DNA of 64,000 nucleotides from Streptomyces glaucescens (GCF_000761215.1 NZ_CP009438.1:6428501-6492500), one strand, 5' to 3'; positions 35,017 through 43,830 are shown, counted from the first letter of the stretch. Notes: a model not told the origin generated them from the letters alone. Numbers and translations: made by a program.

Positions 35017-36440
35017 CCGACGGCACGAGGAACGGACCCGTGACGACCGACGCTCCCACCGGGCACGGCCGGAAGGCGGTGGTGGTCGGCGGCGGACTCG
35101 CCGGGGTCACCGCCGCGCTGGCACTCGCCGACGCGGGCGTCGGCGTCACCCTGCTCGAAGGCCGGCCCCGCCTCGGCGGCCTGGCCTTCTCCTTCCGGCG
35201 CGGTGAGCTGACCGTCGACAACGGCCAGCACGTCTACCTGCGCTGCTGCACCGCCTACCGGTGGTTCCTCGACCGGATCGGGGGTGCGGCGCTGGCGCCG
35301 CTGCAGGACCGGCTCGACGTGCCCGTGCTCGACCTCGCCAAGCCCGAGGGCCGGCGACTCGGCAGGCTGCGGCGCGACGCGCTGCCGGTCCCGCTGCACC
35401 TGGGCCGCAGCCTTGCGACGTACCCCCACCTCTCGCTCGCCGAGCGGGCGAAGGCCGGCCGGGCCGCGCTCGCGCTCAAAGGGCTCGACCCCGCCGATCC
35501 GGCCCTGGACGAGCAGGACTTCGGCAGCTGGCTGACCGCGCACGGCCAGTCGGCGCGGGCCGTCGAGGCCCTGTGGGACCTGGTCGGCGTCGCCACCCTC
35601 AACGCGGTCGCGGGCGACAGCTCCCTCGGGCTCGCCGCGATGGTGTTCAGGACCGGGCTGCTGTCCGAACCGGGCGCGGCCGACATCGGCTGGGCCCGGG
35701 TTCCCCTCGGCGACCTGCACGACCGGCTGGCGCGCCGGGCGCTCGACGCCGCGGGCGTGCGCACCGTCCTGCGTGCCCGGGTCTCCGCCGTCTCCCGGAC
35801 CGGCGAGGGGCGCTGGAGCGTCCGGCTGCCCGGCGAGCACATCGAGTCGGACGCCGTGGTGCTCGCCGTACCGCAGCGCGAGGCCCACGACCTGCTGCCC
35901 GACGGCGCGCTCGACGCGCCCGAGCGGCTGCTGCGGATCGGCACCGCACCGATCCTCAACGTCCACGTCGTCTACGACCGCAAGGTGCTGAACACCCCGT
36001 TCCTGACCGCGCTCGGCTCCCCGGTGCAGTGGGTCTTCGACCGCACCGAGGCGTCCGGGCTGACGGACGGCCAGTACCTGGCACTGTCCCAGTCGGCCGC
36101 CCAGGACGACATCGACGCCCCGGTGGCCGAGCTGCGCGCACGGTACCTGCCCGAGCTGGAGCGAGCCCTGCCGCGCACCCGGGATGCCGAGGTGAGGGAC
36201 TTCTTCGTCACCCGGGAGCGCACCGCGACCTTCGCTCCCGCCCCCGGCGTCGGGCGGCTGCGGCCCGGCGCCCGCACGAAGGCACCCGGCCTCTACCTGG
36301 CCGGAGCGTGGACCGCCACCGGGTGGCCCGCGACCATGGAGAGTGCGGTCCGCAGCGGCATCAGCGCGGCCGACGCCGCGCTGCGCGCCCTGGGCCGGCC
36401 CCGCCCGCGCCACCTCTTCGACGTCGAGGAGGCGGCCTGA
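35013..36440 (+). CDS. hpnE: Hydroxysqualene dehydroxylase HpnE
   Basis: The 475-residue FAD-dependent amine-oxidase-like protein has the dinucleotide motif VVVGGGLAGVTAALALADAG near residue 24 and the RPRLGGLAFSF segment. The TVDNGQHVYLRCCTAYRWFLDRIG segment is characteristic of squalene-associated desaturase-like HpnE. The FAD-closing C-terminus is LYLAGAWTATGWPATMESAVRSG. It reduces hydroxysqualene to squalene. ATG 35013 overlaps the preceding stop. Its end overlaps ATG 36440, an optional start of the next gene. Confidence 0.94.
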   Translation: MTDGTRNGPVTTDAPTGHGRKAVVVGGGLAGVTAALALADAGVGVTLLEGRPRLGGLAFSFRRGELTVDNGQHVYLRCCTAYRWFLDRIGGAALAPLQDRLDVPVLDLAKPEGRRLGRLRRDALPVPLHLGRSLATYPHLSLAERAKAGRAALALKGLDPADPALDEQDFGSWLTAHGQSARAVEALWDLVGVATLNAVAGDSSLGLAAMVFRTGLLSEPGAADIGWARVPLGDLHDRLARRALDAAGVRTVLRARVSAVSRTGEGRWSVRLPGEHIESDAVVLAVPQREAHDLLPDGALDAPERLLRIGTAPILNVHVVYDRKVLNTPFLTALGSPVQWVFDRTEASGLTDGQYLALSQSAAQDDIDAPVAELRARYLPELERALPRTRDAEVRDFFVTRERTATFAPAPGVGRLRPGARTKAPGLYLAGAWTATGWPATMESAVRSGISAADAALRALGRPRPRHLFDVEEAA

Positions 36441-36502
36441 TGTCCCGGCAGCACGGCGCGGCGGGTCCCCGCACCCCCGGTACCGCAACAAGAGGAGAGA
36501 CT

Positions 36503-37576
36503 GTGCCCCCTGTGCCCCCGGCCTCGACGGCCGCTCGCGAGACCGCGGTGGACGTGACCGCGCTCCTGGAGCGCGGCCGGACCCTGGCCACCCCGGTACT
36601 GCGGGCGGCCATCGACCGCCTGGCGCCTCCGATGGACACGGTTGCCGCCTACCACTTCGGCTGGATCGACGCCCGGGGCAACCCCACGTCCGGCGACGGC
36701 GGCAAGGCCGTGCGCCCCGCCCTGGCCGTGCTGTCCGCGGAGGTCACCGGCGCCGCCCCGGAGACGGGCGTGCCCGGTGCCGTCGCCGTCGAGCTGGTCC
36801 ACAACTTCTCCCTGCTGCACGACGACCTGATGGACGGCGACGAACAGCGCCGGCACCGCGACACCGTCTGGAAGGTGCACGGACCCGCCCAGGCCATCCT
36901 GGTCGGTGACGCCCTGTTCGCCCTCGCCAACGAGGTGCTCCTGGAACTCGGCACCGTCGACGCCGGACGCGCCACCCGCCGGCTCACCACCGCCTCCCGC
37001 GCCCTCATCGACGGCCAGGCGCAGGACATCTCCTACGAGCACCGCGACCGGGTCAGCGTCGAGGAGTGCCTGGAGATGGAGGGCAACAAGACCGGCGCGC
37101 TGCTCGCCTGCGCCAGCTCCATCGGCGCGGTGCTCGGCGGCGCGGACGACCGCACCGCCGACGCCCTGGAGCGGTACGGCTATCACCTCGGCCTCGCCTT
37201 CCAGGCCGTCGACGACCTGCTCGGCATCTGGGGCGACCCGGAGGCCACCGGCAAGCAGACCTGGAGCGACCTGCGCCAGCGCAAGAAGTCGCTGCCGGTG
37301 GTGGCCGCCCTCGCGGCGGGCGGCAGCGCCTCGGAGCGGCTCGGCGACATCCTCGCCGCCGACGCCAAGAGCAGCGACTTCGCCACCTTCTCCGAGGAGG
37401 AGTTCGCCGCCCGGGCGGCCCTCATCGAGGAGGCGGGCGGACGTGAGTGGACCGCCGACGAGGCGCGCCGTCAGCACACCGTCGCCATCGAAGCCCTCGA
37501 CGCCGTGGACATGCCCGACCGGGTGCGGGCACAGTTCACCGCGCTCGCCGACTTCGTCGTCGTACGAAAGAGATGA
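36503..37576 (+). CDS. Polyprenyl diphosphate synthase (farnesyl diphosphate synthase type)
   Basis: The 357-residue all-helical prenyltransferase builds prenyl diphosphates from IPP and allylic primers, probably FPP for HpnD. The first Asp-rich motif is LLHDDLMDGDE (Asp107-Asp111) and the second is AVDDLLGIWGD (from Asp237); GGKAVRPAL and GNKTGALLA are further signatures. GTG 36503 has a strong AGAGGAGA site. ATG 36440, overlapping the hpnE stop as TGATG, would add 21 residues and suits the operon coupling pattern, so both starts may be used. Confidence 0.92.
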   Translation: MPPVPPASTAARETAVDVTALLERGRTLATPVLRAAIDRLAPPMDTVAAYHFGWIDARGNPTSGDGGKAVRPALAVLSAEVTGAAPETGVPGAVAVELVHNFSLLHDDLMDGDEQRRHRDTVWKVHGPAQAILVGDALFALANEVLLELGTVDAGRATRRLTTASRALIDGQAQDISYEHRDRVSVEECLEMEGNKTGALLACASSIGAVLGGADDRTADALERYGYHLGLAFQAVDDLLGIWGDPEATGKQTWSDLRQRKKSLPVVAALAAGGSASERLGDILAADAKSSDFATFSEEEFAARAALIEEAGGREWTADEARRQHTVAIEALDAVDMPDRVRAQFTALADFVVVRKR

Positions 37577-37609
37577 TCACCATCGGCCGAATAGCCCTCG
37601 CGTAGTCGC

Positions 37610-37641
37610 CGGCCGGTGTGCGAGGGAGCGCGCACCGGCCG
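37610..37641 (+). promoter_or_regulatory. Stem-loop between the prenyl synthase gene and shc
   Basis: CGGCCGGTGTGCG (37610-37622) and CGCGCACCGGCCG (37629-37641) form a 13-bp stem with one G-U pair and an AGGGAG loop. It lies in the only real gap (116 bp) within the hopanoid operon, 52 bp before the shc start. It may be an attenuator, a processing site, or an internal terminator followed by a separate shc promoter. Confidence 0.6.
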
Positions 37642-37692
37642 ACGGCGGACCCACAGCAGACAGCACTCGCAGGACTGCAGGAAGGGGAAGCC

Positions 37693-39711
37693 ATGACAGC
37701 GACGACCGACGGAAGCACCGGGGCCCCGCCGCCCCGCGCAGCCGCGGCCAGCGAAACCGACACCGACACCCCCGCGGCGGCCGGGGCCCACGAAGCCGCC
37801 GTCCGCGCCACCTTGCGCGCCACCGACTTCCTGCTCTCCCGGCAGGACCCGGAGGGCTGGTGGAAGGGCGACCTGGAGACCAACGTCACCATGGACGCCG
37901 AGGACCTGCTGCTCCGCCAGTTCCTGGGCATCCGCGACGAGCGGACCACCCGGGCCGCCGCCCTGTTCATCAGGGGCGAGCAGCGCGAGGACGGCACCTG
38001 GGCCACCTTCCACGGCGGCCCGGGCGAACTCTCCACGACCATCGAGGCGTACGTCGCCCTGCGCCTGGCCGGGGACGCGCCGGACGCGCCGCACATGGCG
38101 AAGGCCGCCGCGTGGATCCGCGCCCGGGGCGGGATCGCCGCCGCCCGGGTCTTCACCCGGATCTGGCTCGCCCTGTTCGGCTGGTGGAAGTGGGAGGACC
38201 TGCCCGAACTGCCCCCGGAACTCATCTGGCTCCCGTCCTGGATGCCGCTCAACATCTACGACTTCGGCTGCTGGGCCCGGCAGACGATCGTCCCGCTGAG
38301 CATCGTCTCCGCGAAGCGCCCGGTGCGCCCCGCGCCCTTCCCGCTGGACGAGCTGCACACCGACCCGGCGCGTCCCGTCCCGCCGCGGCCGCCGGCCCCG
38401 GCGGCCAGCTGGGACGGCGCGTTCCAGCGGCTCGACAAGGGGCTGCACGTCCTGCGCAGGGCCGTGCCGAAGCGGCTGCGCCGGGCGGCGATGAACACCG
38501 CGGCCCGCTGGATCGTCGAGCGCCAGGAGAACGACGGCTGCTGGGGCGGCATCCAGCCGCCGGCCGTGTACTCCATCATTGCGCTGCACCTGCTCGGCTA
38601 CGACCTCCGGCACCCGGTGATGCGCGAGGGCCTGGCCTCGCTGGACCGGTTCGCCGTCTGGCGCGAGGACGGCGCCCGGATGATCGAGGCCTGCCAGTCA
38701 CCGGTGTGGGACACCTGTCTGGCCACCATCGCCCTGGCCGACGCCGGACTCCCCGCCGACCACCCGCGGCTGGTGAAGGCCGTCGACTGGATGCTGGGCG
38801 AGGAGGTCGTCCGGCGCGGCGACTGGGCCGTACGGCGCCCCGAACTGCCGCCGGGCGGCTGGGCGTTCGAGTTCCACAACGACAACTACCCCGACATCGA
38901 CGACACCGCCGAGGTGGTCCTCGCACTGCGCCGGGTCCGGCACCCCGAACCGGCCCGGGTGGAACGGGCGATCGGGCGCGGGGTGCGCTGGACCCTCGGC
39001 ATGCAGTCGAGGAACGGCGCCTGGGGCGCCTTCGACGTCGACAACACCAGCCCCTTCCCCAACCGGCTGCCGTTCTGCGACTTCGGCGAGGTCATCGACC
39101 CGCCGTCCGCCGACGTCACCGCGCACGTCGTGGAGATGCTGGCCGTGGAGGGCCTGGCCCACGATCCGCGCACCCGGCGCGGCATCGAGTGGCTGCTCGC
39201 CGAACAGGAGCCGGACGGCTCGTGGTTCGGCCGGTGGGGCGTCAACTACATCTACGGCACCGGGTCGGTGGTCCCCGCCCTCGTCGCCGCCGGGCTCCCG
39301 GCCGCGCACCCGGCGATCCGGCGGGCCGTGACCTGGCTGGAGTCGGTGCAGAACGACGACGGCGGCTGGGGCGAGGACCTGCGCTCCTACCGGCACGCCG
39401 CACAGTGGCGCGGCCGGGGCGCCTCGACCGCCTCCCAGACGGCGTGGGCGCTGATGGCCCTGCTGGCCGCGGGGGAGCGGGACTCCAGGGCCGTCGAGCG
39501 CGGTGTCGCCTGGCTGGTCGCGACCCAGCGGGAGGACGGCTCCTGGGACGAGCCGTACTTCACCGGCACCGGCTTCCCCTGGGACTTCTCCATCAACTAC
39601 CACCTCTACCGTCAGGTCTTCCCGCTCACCGCGCTCGGCCGGTACCTGCACGGCGAGCCGTTCCACGGCAAGCGGCCGGGCAAACCGCTCGCCGTGGCCA
39701 AGGGAAGCTGA
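37693..39711 (+). CDS. shc: Squalene-hopene cyclase
   Basis: The 672-residue cyclase turns squalene into hopene/diplopterol in one polycyclisation at the membrane. The protonating DxDD motif is DIDDTAE (Asp401-Asp404). Several QW repeats are visible, for example QDPEGWWKG, QENDGCWGG, QSRNGAWGAF, QEPDGSWFG, QNDDGGWGE and QREDGSWDE. The first 30 residues are Ala/Thr-rich and disordered. ATG 37693 follows GAAGGGGAAG. The stop overlaps the hpnG start as TGATG. Confidence 0.97.
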   Translation: MTATTDGSTGAPPPRAAAASETDTDTPAAAGAHEAAVRATLRATDFLLSRQDPEGWWKGDLETNVTMDAEDLLLRQFLGIRDERTTRAAALFIRGEQREDGTWATFHGGPGELSTTIEAYVALRLAGDAPDAPHMAKAAAWIRARGGIAAARVFTRIWLALFGWWKWEDLPELPPELIWLPSWMPLNIYDFGCWARQTIVPLSIVSAKRPVRPAPFPLDELHTDPARPVPPRPPAPAASWDGAFQRLDKGLHVLRRAVPKRLRRAAMNTAARWIVERQENDGCWGGIQPPAVYSIIALHLLGYDLRHPVMREGLASLDRFAVWREDGARMIEACQSPVWDTCLATIALADAGLPADHPRLVKAVDWMLGEEVVRRGDWAVRRPELPPGGWAFEFHNDNYPDIDDTAEVVLALRRVRHPEPARVERAIGRGVRWTLGMQSRNGAWGAFDVDNTSPFPNRLPFCDFGEVIDPPSADVTAHVVEMLAVEGLAHDPRTRRGIEWLLAEQEPDGSWFGRWGVNYIYGTGSVVPALVAAGLPAAHPAIRRAVTWLESVQNDDGGWGEDLRSYRHAAQWRGRGASTASQTAWALMALLAAGERDSRAVERGVAWLVATQREDGSWDEPYFTGTGFPWDFSINYHLYRQVFPLTALGRYLHGEPFHGKRPGKPLAVAKGS

Positions 39712-40352
39712 TGACCGTGCCCCCCGCCCCGGCACCGCTGCTGATCGCCTGCGCGCTCGGCATCGAGCACCTGGCCCTGCGCCTGGGGGACAGGAGCGGC
39801 GCCGGCGGGCCCGTCACCGTGCTGCGCACCGGGATGGGCCCGAGGGCGGCCGGGCGCGCCGTCGCGCGGGTGCTGGCCGAGCCGACGCTGGCCGGGGCCG
39901 CCGTGCTCGCCACCGGCTTCTGCGCGGGGCTCGCCCCCGGGATGCACCCCGGTGACCTGGTCGTCGCCGAGGAGACCGGGGAGCCGGGCGACGGCACACC
40001 GTGCGTGGGCACCGGCCTGCTGGTCAGGGAACTGCTGCGGGCCGCACCCGGCCGCACCGTCCACACCGGCCCGGTCACCGGCTCCGACCACGTGGTGCGC
40101 GGGCAGGAACGCGCCGACCTGCTGGCCACCGGCGCGATCGCGGTGGACATGGAGTCGGCGGCCACGCTCCGGAGCGCCGTGCGCGCGGGCGAGCGCCCGG
40201 TTGCGGCCGTCCGGGTGGTGGTGGACGCTCCAGAACATGAACTCGTCCGGATCGGCACGGTGCGCGGTGGAATATCGGCTTTCCGCGTCCTGCGTTCCGT
40301 CCTTCCCGCATTCTTTGAATGGCACCGCAATGTGCTGCTCCCCAGGAGGTGA
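39711..40352 (+). CDS. hpnG: HpnG-like adenosylhopane nucleosidase/phosphorylase
   Basis: The 213-residue protein is a compact member of the nucleoside phosphorylase/MTAN family: LLIACALGIEHLALRLG, VLRTGMGPRAAGRAV, ATGFCAGLAPGMHPGDLVVAE, and AVDMESAATLRSAVRAG with the base-binding Asp-Met-Glu triplet. HpnG removes adenine from adenosylhopane to give ribosylhopane. It lies between shc and hpnH, the expected order for C35 side-chain assembly. The ATG overlaps the shc stop. A nearly ideal ribosome site for hpnH follows at its end. Confidence 0.9.
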   Translation: MTVPPAPAPLLIACALGIEHLALRLGDRSGAGGPVTVLRTGMGPRAAGRAVARVLAEPTLAGAAVLATGFCAGLAPGMHPGDLVVAEETGEPGDGTPCVGTGLLVRELLRAAPGRTVHTGPVTGSDHVVRGQERADLLATGAIAVDMESAATLRSAVRAGERPVAAVRVVVDAPEHELVRIGTVRGGISAFRVLRSVLPAFFEWHRNVLLPRR

Positions 40353-40357
40353 GCCAG

Positions 40358-41380
40358 ATGGCCATGCCGCTGCGCCAGTCCGTCAAGGTCGCTGCTTACT
40401 TGGCTGAACAAAAGCTCCGCCGGCGCGACAAGTTCCCGCTCATCGTCGAACTGGAGCCGCTCTTCGCCTGCAACCTGAAGTGCGAGGGCTGCGGGAAGAT
40501 CCAGCACCCGGCGGGGGTGCTCAAGCAGCGCATGCCGGTCGCGCAGGCCGTGGGAGCGGTGCTCGAGTCCGGTGCGCCGATGGTGTCCATCGCCGGCGGC
40601 GAGCCGCTGATGCACCCGCAGATCGACGAGATCGTGCGCCAGCTGGTGGCCAGACGGAAGTACGTCTTCCTCTGCACCAACGCCATGCTGCTGCGCAAGA
40701 AGATGGACCAGTTCACCCCCTCCCGCTACTTCGCCTTCGCCGTGCACATCGACGGACTGCGCGAGCGGCACGACGAGTCCGTCGCCAAGGAAGGCGTCTT
40801 CGACGAGGCGGTCGAGGCGATCAAGGAGGCCAAGCGGCGCGGTTTCCGGGTCACCACCAATTCGACCTTCTTCAACACCGACACCCCGCAGACCGTCGTG
40901 GAGGTGCTGAACTTCCTCAACGACGACCTGGAGGTCGACGAAATGATGATCTCGCCGGCCTACGCCTACGAGAAGGCGCCCGACCAGGAGCACTTCCTCG
41001 GCGTGGAGCAGACCCGCGAGCTGTTCCGGAAGGCCTTCGCGGGCGGCAACCGGCGCCGCTGGCGGCTCAACCACTCGCCGCTCTTCCTGGACTTCCTGGA
41101 GGGCAAGGTCGACTTCCCGTGCACCGCGTGGGCGATCCCGAACTACTCGCTCTTCGGCTGGCAGCGTCCCTGCTACCTGATGAGCGACGGCTACGTGCCG
41201 ACCTACCGCGAGCTGATCGAGGAGACCGACTGGGACAGGTACGGCCGCGGGAAGGATCCCCGGTGCGCCAACTGCATGGCCCACTGCGGTTACGAGCCCA
41301 CCGCCGTCCTCGCCACCATGGGGTCCCTGAAGGAGTCCCTGCGGGCCATGCGCGAGACGGTTTCCGGGAACCGGGAGTGA
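40358..41380 (+). CDS. hpnH: Radical SAM adenosylhopane synthase HpnH
   Basis: The 340-residue radical SAM enzyme attaches a 5'-deoxyadenosyl group to hopene. The cluster-binding CNLKCEGC places cysteines at 38, 42 and 45 in the CxxxCxxC order. GGEPLMHPQI and the C-terminal DPRCANCMAHCGYEPTAVL, which carries extra cysteines, are HpnH signatures. The start at ATG 40358 follows a consensus AGGAGG site with 8-bp spacing, the best ribosome site of the operon. A second Met two codons later is possible. Confidence 0.96.
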   Translation: MAMPLRQSVKVAAYLAEQKLRRRDKFPLIVELEPLFACNLKCEGCGKIQHPAGVLKQRMPVAQAVGAVLESGAPMVSIAGGEPLMHPQIDEIVRQLVARRKYVFLCTNAMLLRKKMDQFTPSRYFAFAVHIDGLRERHDESVAKEGVFDEAVEAIKEAKRRGFRVTTNSTFFNTDTPQTVVEVLNFLNDDLEVDEMMISPAYAYEKAPDQEHFLGVEQTRELFRKAFAGGNRRRWRLNHSPLFLDFLEGKVDFPCTAWAIPNYSLFGWQRPCYLMSDGYVPTYRELIEETDWDRYGRGKDPRCANCMAHCGYEPTAVLATMGSLKESLRAMRETVSGNRE

Positions 41381-41384
41381 CGTC

Positions 41385-41537
41385 ATGACCGCCGTCGCCC
41401 CGCGCCCGCCCGCAAGGCCGGCCGGCGGCGGGGCGCCCGTGGAACGGGAGGGAACCGGCAGGGGCGCATGGAGCGCGCGGCGGGCCGCGGCCGGGGACCC
41501 CGCCGGAGAGAAGCCGTCCAAGGAGACCCACGCATGA
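41385..41537 (+). CDS. 50-residue ORF between hpnH and the aminotransferase gene
   Basis: ATG 41385 begins 5 bp after the hpnH stop and opens a 50-codon ORF (MTAVAPRPPARPAGGGAP...) whose stop overlaps the aminotransferase start as ATGA. No family is recognised; the composition is Ala/Pro/Gly/Arg-rich. In the S. coelicolor hop cluster, as I recall, ispG and dxs occupy this spot. The ORF may be a coupling leader or scar left by loss of those genes. Confidence 0.45.
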   Translation: MTAVAPRPPARPAGGGAPVEREGTGRGAWSARRAAAGDPAGEKPSKETHA

Positions 41538-42961
41538 CCACCGCTCAGTCCGCGTCCCAGCCCCCGGAGTCGGCGCGCCCGAAGACGTTCGACCTGGCCG
41601 CGCTGCTGGCCGAGCGCGGCGCCGAGCGCTACGAGCTGCACGCCCGGTACCTGAACCACCAGCTGCCGCGCATGCTGCGCACCATCGGCTTCGACAAGGT
41701 CTACGAACGGGCCGAGGGGGCCTACTTCTGGGACGCGGACGGCGACGACTACCTGGACATGCTCGCCGGGTTCGGGGTGATGGGCCTCGGCCGCCACCAC
41801 CCCGTCGTCCGCAAGGCGCTGCACGACGTGCTCGACGCGGACCTCGCCGACCTCACCCGCTTCGACTGCCAGCCCCTGCCCGGACTGCTCGCCGAACGGC
41901 TGCTCGCCCACAGCCCCCACCTGGACCGGGTGTTCTTCGGCAACAGCGGCACGGAGGCCGTGGAGACCGCGCTGAAGTTCGCCCGGTACGTCACCGGCCG
42001 GCCGAGGATCCTGTACTGCGAGCACGCCTTCCACGGGCTGACCACCGGCTCCCTGTCGGTGAACGGGGAGCCCGGCTTCCGCGACGGCTTCGCCCCGCTG
42101 CTGCCGGACACGGCCGTCCCGCTCGGGGACCTCGACGCGCTGGCCCGCGAGCTGGGGCGGGGCGACGTCGCCGCGCTCATCGTGGAGCCGATCCAGGGCA
42201 AGGGCGTGCACGAGGCGCCGCCCGGTTACCTGCGCGCCGCCCAGGACCTGCTGCGCCGGCACAAGGCCCTGCTCATCGCCGACGAGGTGCAGACGGGACT
42301 GGGCCGGACCGGCGACTTCTACGCCTACCAGCACGAGGAGGGCGTCGAGCCGGACCTGGTGTGCGTGGCCAAGGCGCTCTCGGGCGGCTACGTGCCGGTG
42401 GGCGCCACCCTGGGCAGGGACTGGATCTTCAGGAAGGTGTACGCGTCGATGGACCGGGTGCTGGTCCACTCGGCCAGCTTCGGATCCAACGCACAGGCCA
42501 TGGCGGCGGGCCTCGCCGTGCTGTCGGTCATGGAGAACGACCAGGTCGTCGCGGGTGTCCGCGCCACCGGTGAACTGCTCAAGTCCCGGCTCACCGCGCT
42601 GATCGACCGCTACGAGCTGCTTGCCGACGTACGCGGCCGGGGGCTGATGATCGGCATCGAGTTCGGCCGACCCCGGTCGCTGCGGCTGCGCGGCCAGTGG
42701 ACCATGCTCCAGAGGGCCCGCAAGGGCCTGTTCGCCCAGATGGTGGTCGTTCCGCTGCTCCAGCGGCACCGGATCCTGACCCAGGTCTCCGGCGACCACC
42801 TGGAGGTGATCAAGCTGATTCCGCCGCTGATCATCGGGGAGCGGGAGGTGGACCGGTTCGTGACCGCCTTCACGGCGGTGATGGACGACGCGCACAGCGG
42901 GAGCGGGCTGATGTGGGACTTCGGGAAGACGCTGATGAAGCAGGCGGTTGCCAACCGGTAG
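41534..42961 (+). CDS. hpnO: Class III PLP-dependent aminotransferase, HpnO-like
   Basis: The 475-residue aminotransferase has the class III features: FFGNSGTEAVETALKFARY, LIVEPIQGKGVHEAPPGYL, ADEVQTGLGRTGDFYAY, and the PLP lysine Lys280 in CVAKALSGGYVPVGA. Position at the end of the hopanoid operon suggests it aminates the ribosylhopane-derived aldehyde to aminobacteriohopanetriol, the role of HpnO. An ornithine or acetylornithine aminotransferase is the alternative by sequence. ATG 41534 was chosen for the ATGA overlap and family match; an in-frame ATG at 41468 lies within the small upstream ORF. Confidence 0.88.
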   Translation: MTTAQSASQPPESARPKTFDLAALLAERGAERYELHARYLNHQLPRMLRTIGFDKVYERAEGAYFWDADGDDYLDMLAGFGVMGLGRHHPVVRKALHDVLDADLADLTRFDCQPLPGLLAERLLAHSPHLDRVFFGNSGTEAVETALKFARYVTGRPRILYCEHAFHGLTTGSLSVNGEPGFRDGFAPLLPDTAVPLGDLDALARELGRGDVAALIVEPIQGKGVHEAPPGYLRAAQDLLRRHKALLIADEVQTGLGRTGDFYAYQHEEGVEPDLVCVAKALSGGYVPVGATLGRDWIFRKVYASMDRVLVHSASFGSNAQAMAAGLAVLSVMENDQVVAGVRATGELLKSRLTALIDRYELLADVRGRGLMIGIEFGRPRSLRLRGQWTMLQRARKGLFAQMVVVPLLQRHRILTQVSGDHLEVIKLIPPLIIGEREVDRFVTAFTAVMDDAHSGSGLMWDFGKTLMKQAVANR

Positions 42962-42993
42962 CCGGGGGACCCGCCCTGCTCGCGCGAGGGGTT

Positions 42994-43028
42994 TTGCCTC
43001 TGGGGCAACAAATTTGCCTACGGGGCAA
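42994..43028. promoter_or_regulatory. Double operator of the XRE-cupin regulator
   Basis: TTGCCTCTGGGGCAA (42994-43008) and TTGCCTACGGGGCAA (43014-43028) are two copies of a TTGCC-N5-GGCAA palindrome whose centres are exactly 20 bp apart, about two helical turns. They end 20 bp before the start codon of the regulator gene, so autoregulation is likely. The AT-rich arms stand out from the surrounding GC-rich sequence. Confidence 0.7.
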
Positions 43029-43048
43029 GACTGGGGCTCAATGGAGTC

Positions 43049-43681
43049 ATGAGTTCCCCCGCCGCCGGTCCCGGCTCCGAGCCCGCCGGTGACCTGTCCA
43101 CCGTGGCCCCCCAGCTGCGGTCCCTGCGCCGGCGGGCCTCCCTGACCCTGGAGTCGGCGGCCCGCGCGGCCGGGCTCTCGCCCGCCCACCTCTCCCGCCT
43201 GGAGACCGGGCAGCGGCAGCCCTCGCTGCCCGTGCTGCTCGCTCTCGCCCGGGTCTACGGTACGACCGTCTCGGAACTGCTCGGCGAGACGGTCGCCGAC
43301 CGGGACGCCGTCGTGCGCGCCGCCGACATGGAACCGACCGTGGCCGGCGGCTGGTCGTACCGGCAGGCCGGCGCGCCCGGACGCGGCATGCAGGCGCTGC
43401 GCGTCCAGGTGCCCCACGGCTCCCAGGGCGACATCGTGCGGGTGCACCCCGGCGAGGAATGGCTGTACGTCCTCCAGGGGCGGCTGCGGCTGCACCTCGG
43501 CGACACCGTGCACCGGCTCGCCCCGGGCGACAGCGCCCACTTCGATTCGCTGACCCCGCACCGCATCGCCGCGGAGGACCCGGACGGGGTCGACCTGCTC
43601 TTCGTCCACACCCTGCTGCAGAGTCCCACGGCCGCGCTGTGCCTCGGCCCCGCCACCCATGTCACCGGAGAGACGCCATGA
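43049..43681 (+). CDS. XRE family regulator with C-terminal cupin domain
   Basis: The 210-residue protein has an N-terminal HTH_3 domain (LRSLRRRASLTLESAARAAGLSPAHLSRLETGQRQPSLPVLLALARVYG) and a C-terminal cupin (VHPGEEWLYVLQGRLRLHLGDTVHRLAPGDSAHFDSLTPHRI) with candidate metal-binding His/Glu residues. Such proteins sense small ligands and repress or activate adjacent genes. Here it is coupled by ATGA to a DUF6126 mini-protein, and two operator copies lie upstream. Whether it also regulates the hopanoid genes, whose last member ends 90 bp before, is not shown. Confidence 0.92.
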   Translation: MSSPAAGPGSEPAGDLSTVAPQLRSLRRRASLTLESAARAAGLSPAHLSRLETGQRQPSLPVLLALARVYGTTVSELLGETVADRDAVVRAADMEPTVAGGWSYRQAGAPGRGMQALRVQVPHGSQGDIVRVHPGEEWLYVLQGRLRLHLGDTVHRLAPGDSAHFDSLTPHRIAAEDPDGVDLLFVHTLLQSPTAALCLGPATHVTGETP

Positions 43682-43797
43682 GCCGCATACAGCAGAAGTT
43701 GGACCGCCAGATCTGGGTCCGGCTGTTCATCTACGTCGTGGCGGGCCACGCCTTCGCCGCCTTCCTCTACCTGCTGTTCGCCCTCGGCGGCAAGTGA
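43678..43797 (+). CDS. DUF6126 family single-helix membrane mini-protein
   Basis: The 39-residue protein MSRIQQKLDRQIWVRLFIY... has one hydrophobic helix (FIYVVAGHAFAAFLYLLFAL) and a short GGK tail. It matches the DUF6126 family, which is regularly encoded directly after XRE-cupin regulators. The start overlaps the regulator stop as ATGA. The function is unknown; a membrane partner of the regulator's pathway is the obvious guess. Confidence 0.85.
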   Translation: MSRIQQKLDRQIWVRLFIYVVAGHAFAAFLYLLFALGGK

Positions 43798-43830
43798 GGC
43801 CCCGGCGCGGACGGGCGCCCGCGCCCCGGC

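Noticed and set aside
34506..36491. A 661-codon minus-strand frame over the unknown hopanoid-operon ORF and hpnE
   Set aside because: It is antisense to hpnE and lacks any recognisable domain; the plus-strand overlaps explain the locus better.
39626..43660. A 1344-codon open frame on the minus strand across hpnG, hpnH and the aminotransferase gene
   Set aside because: It is a GC-bias shadow of well-supported plus-strand genes; its translation is low-complexity and matches no family.
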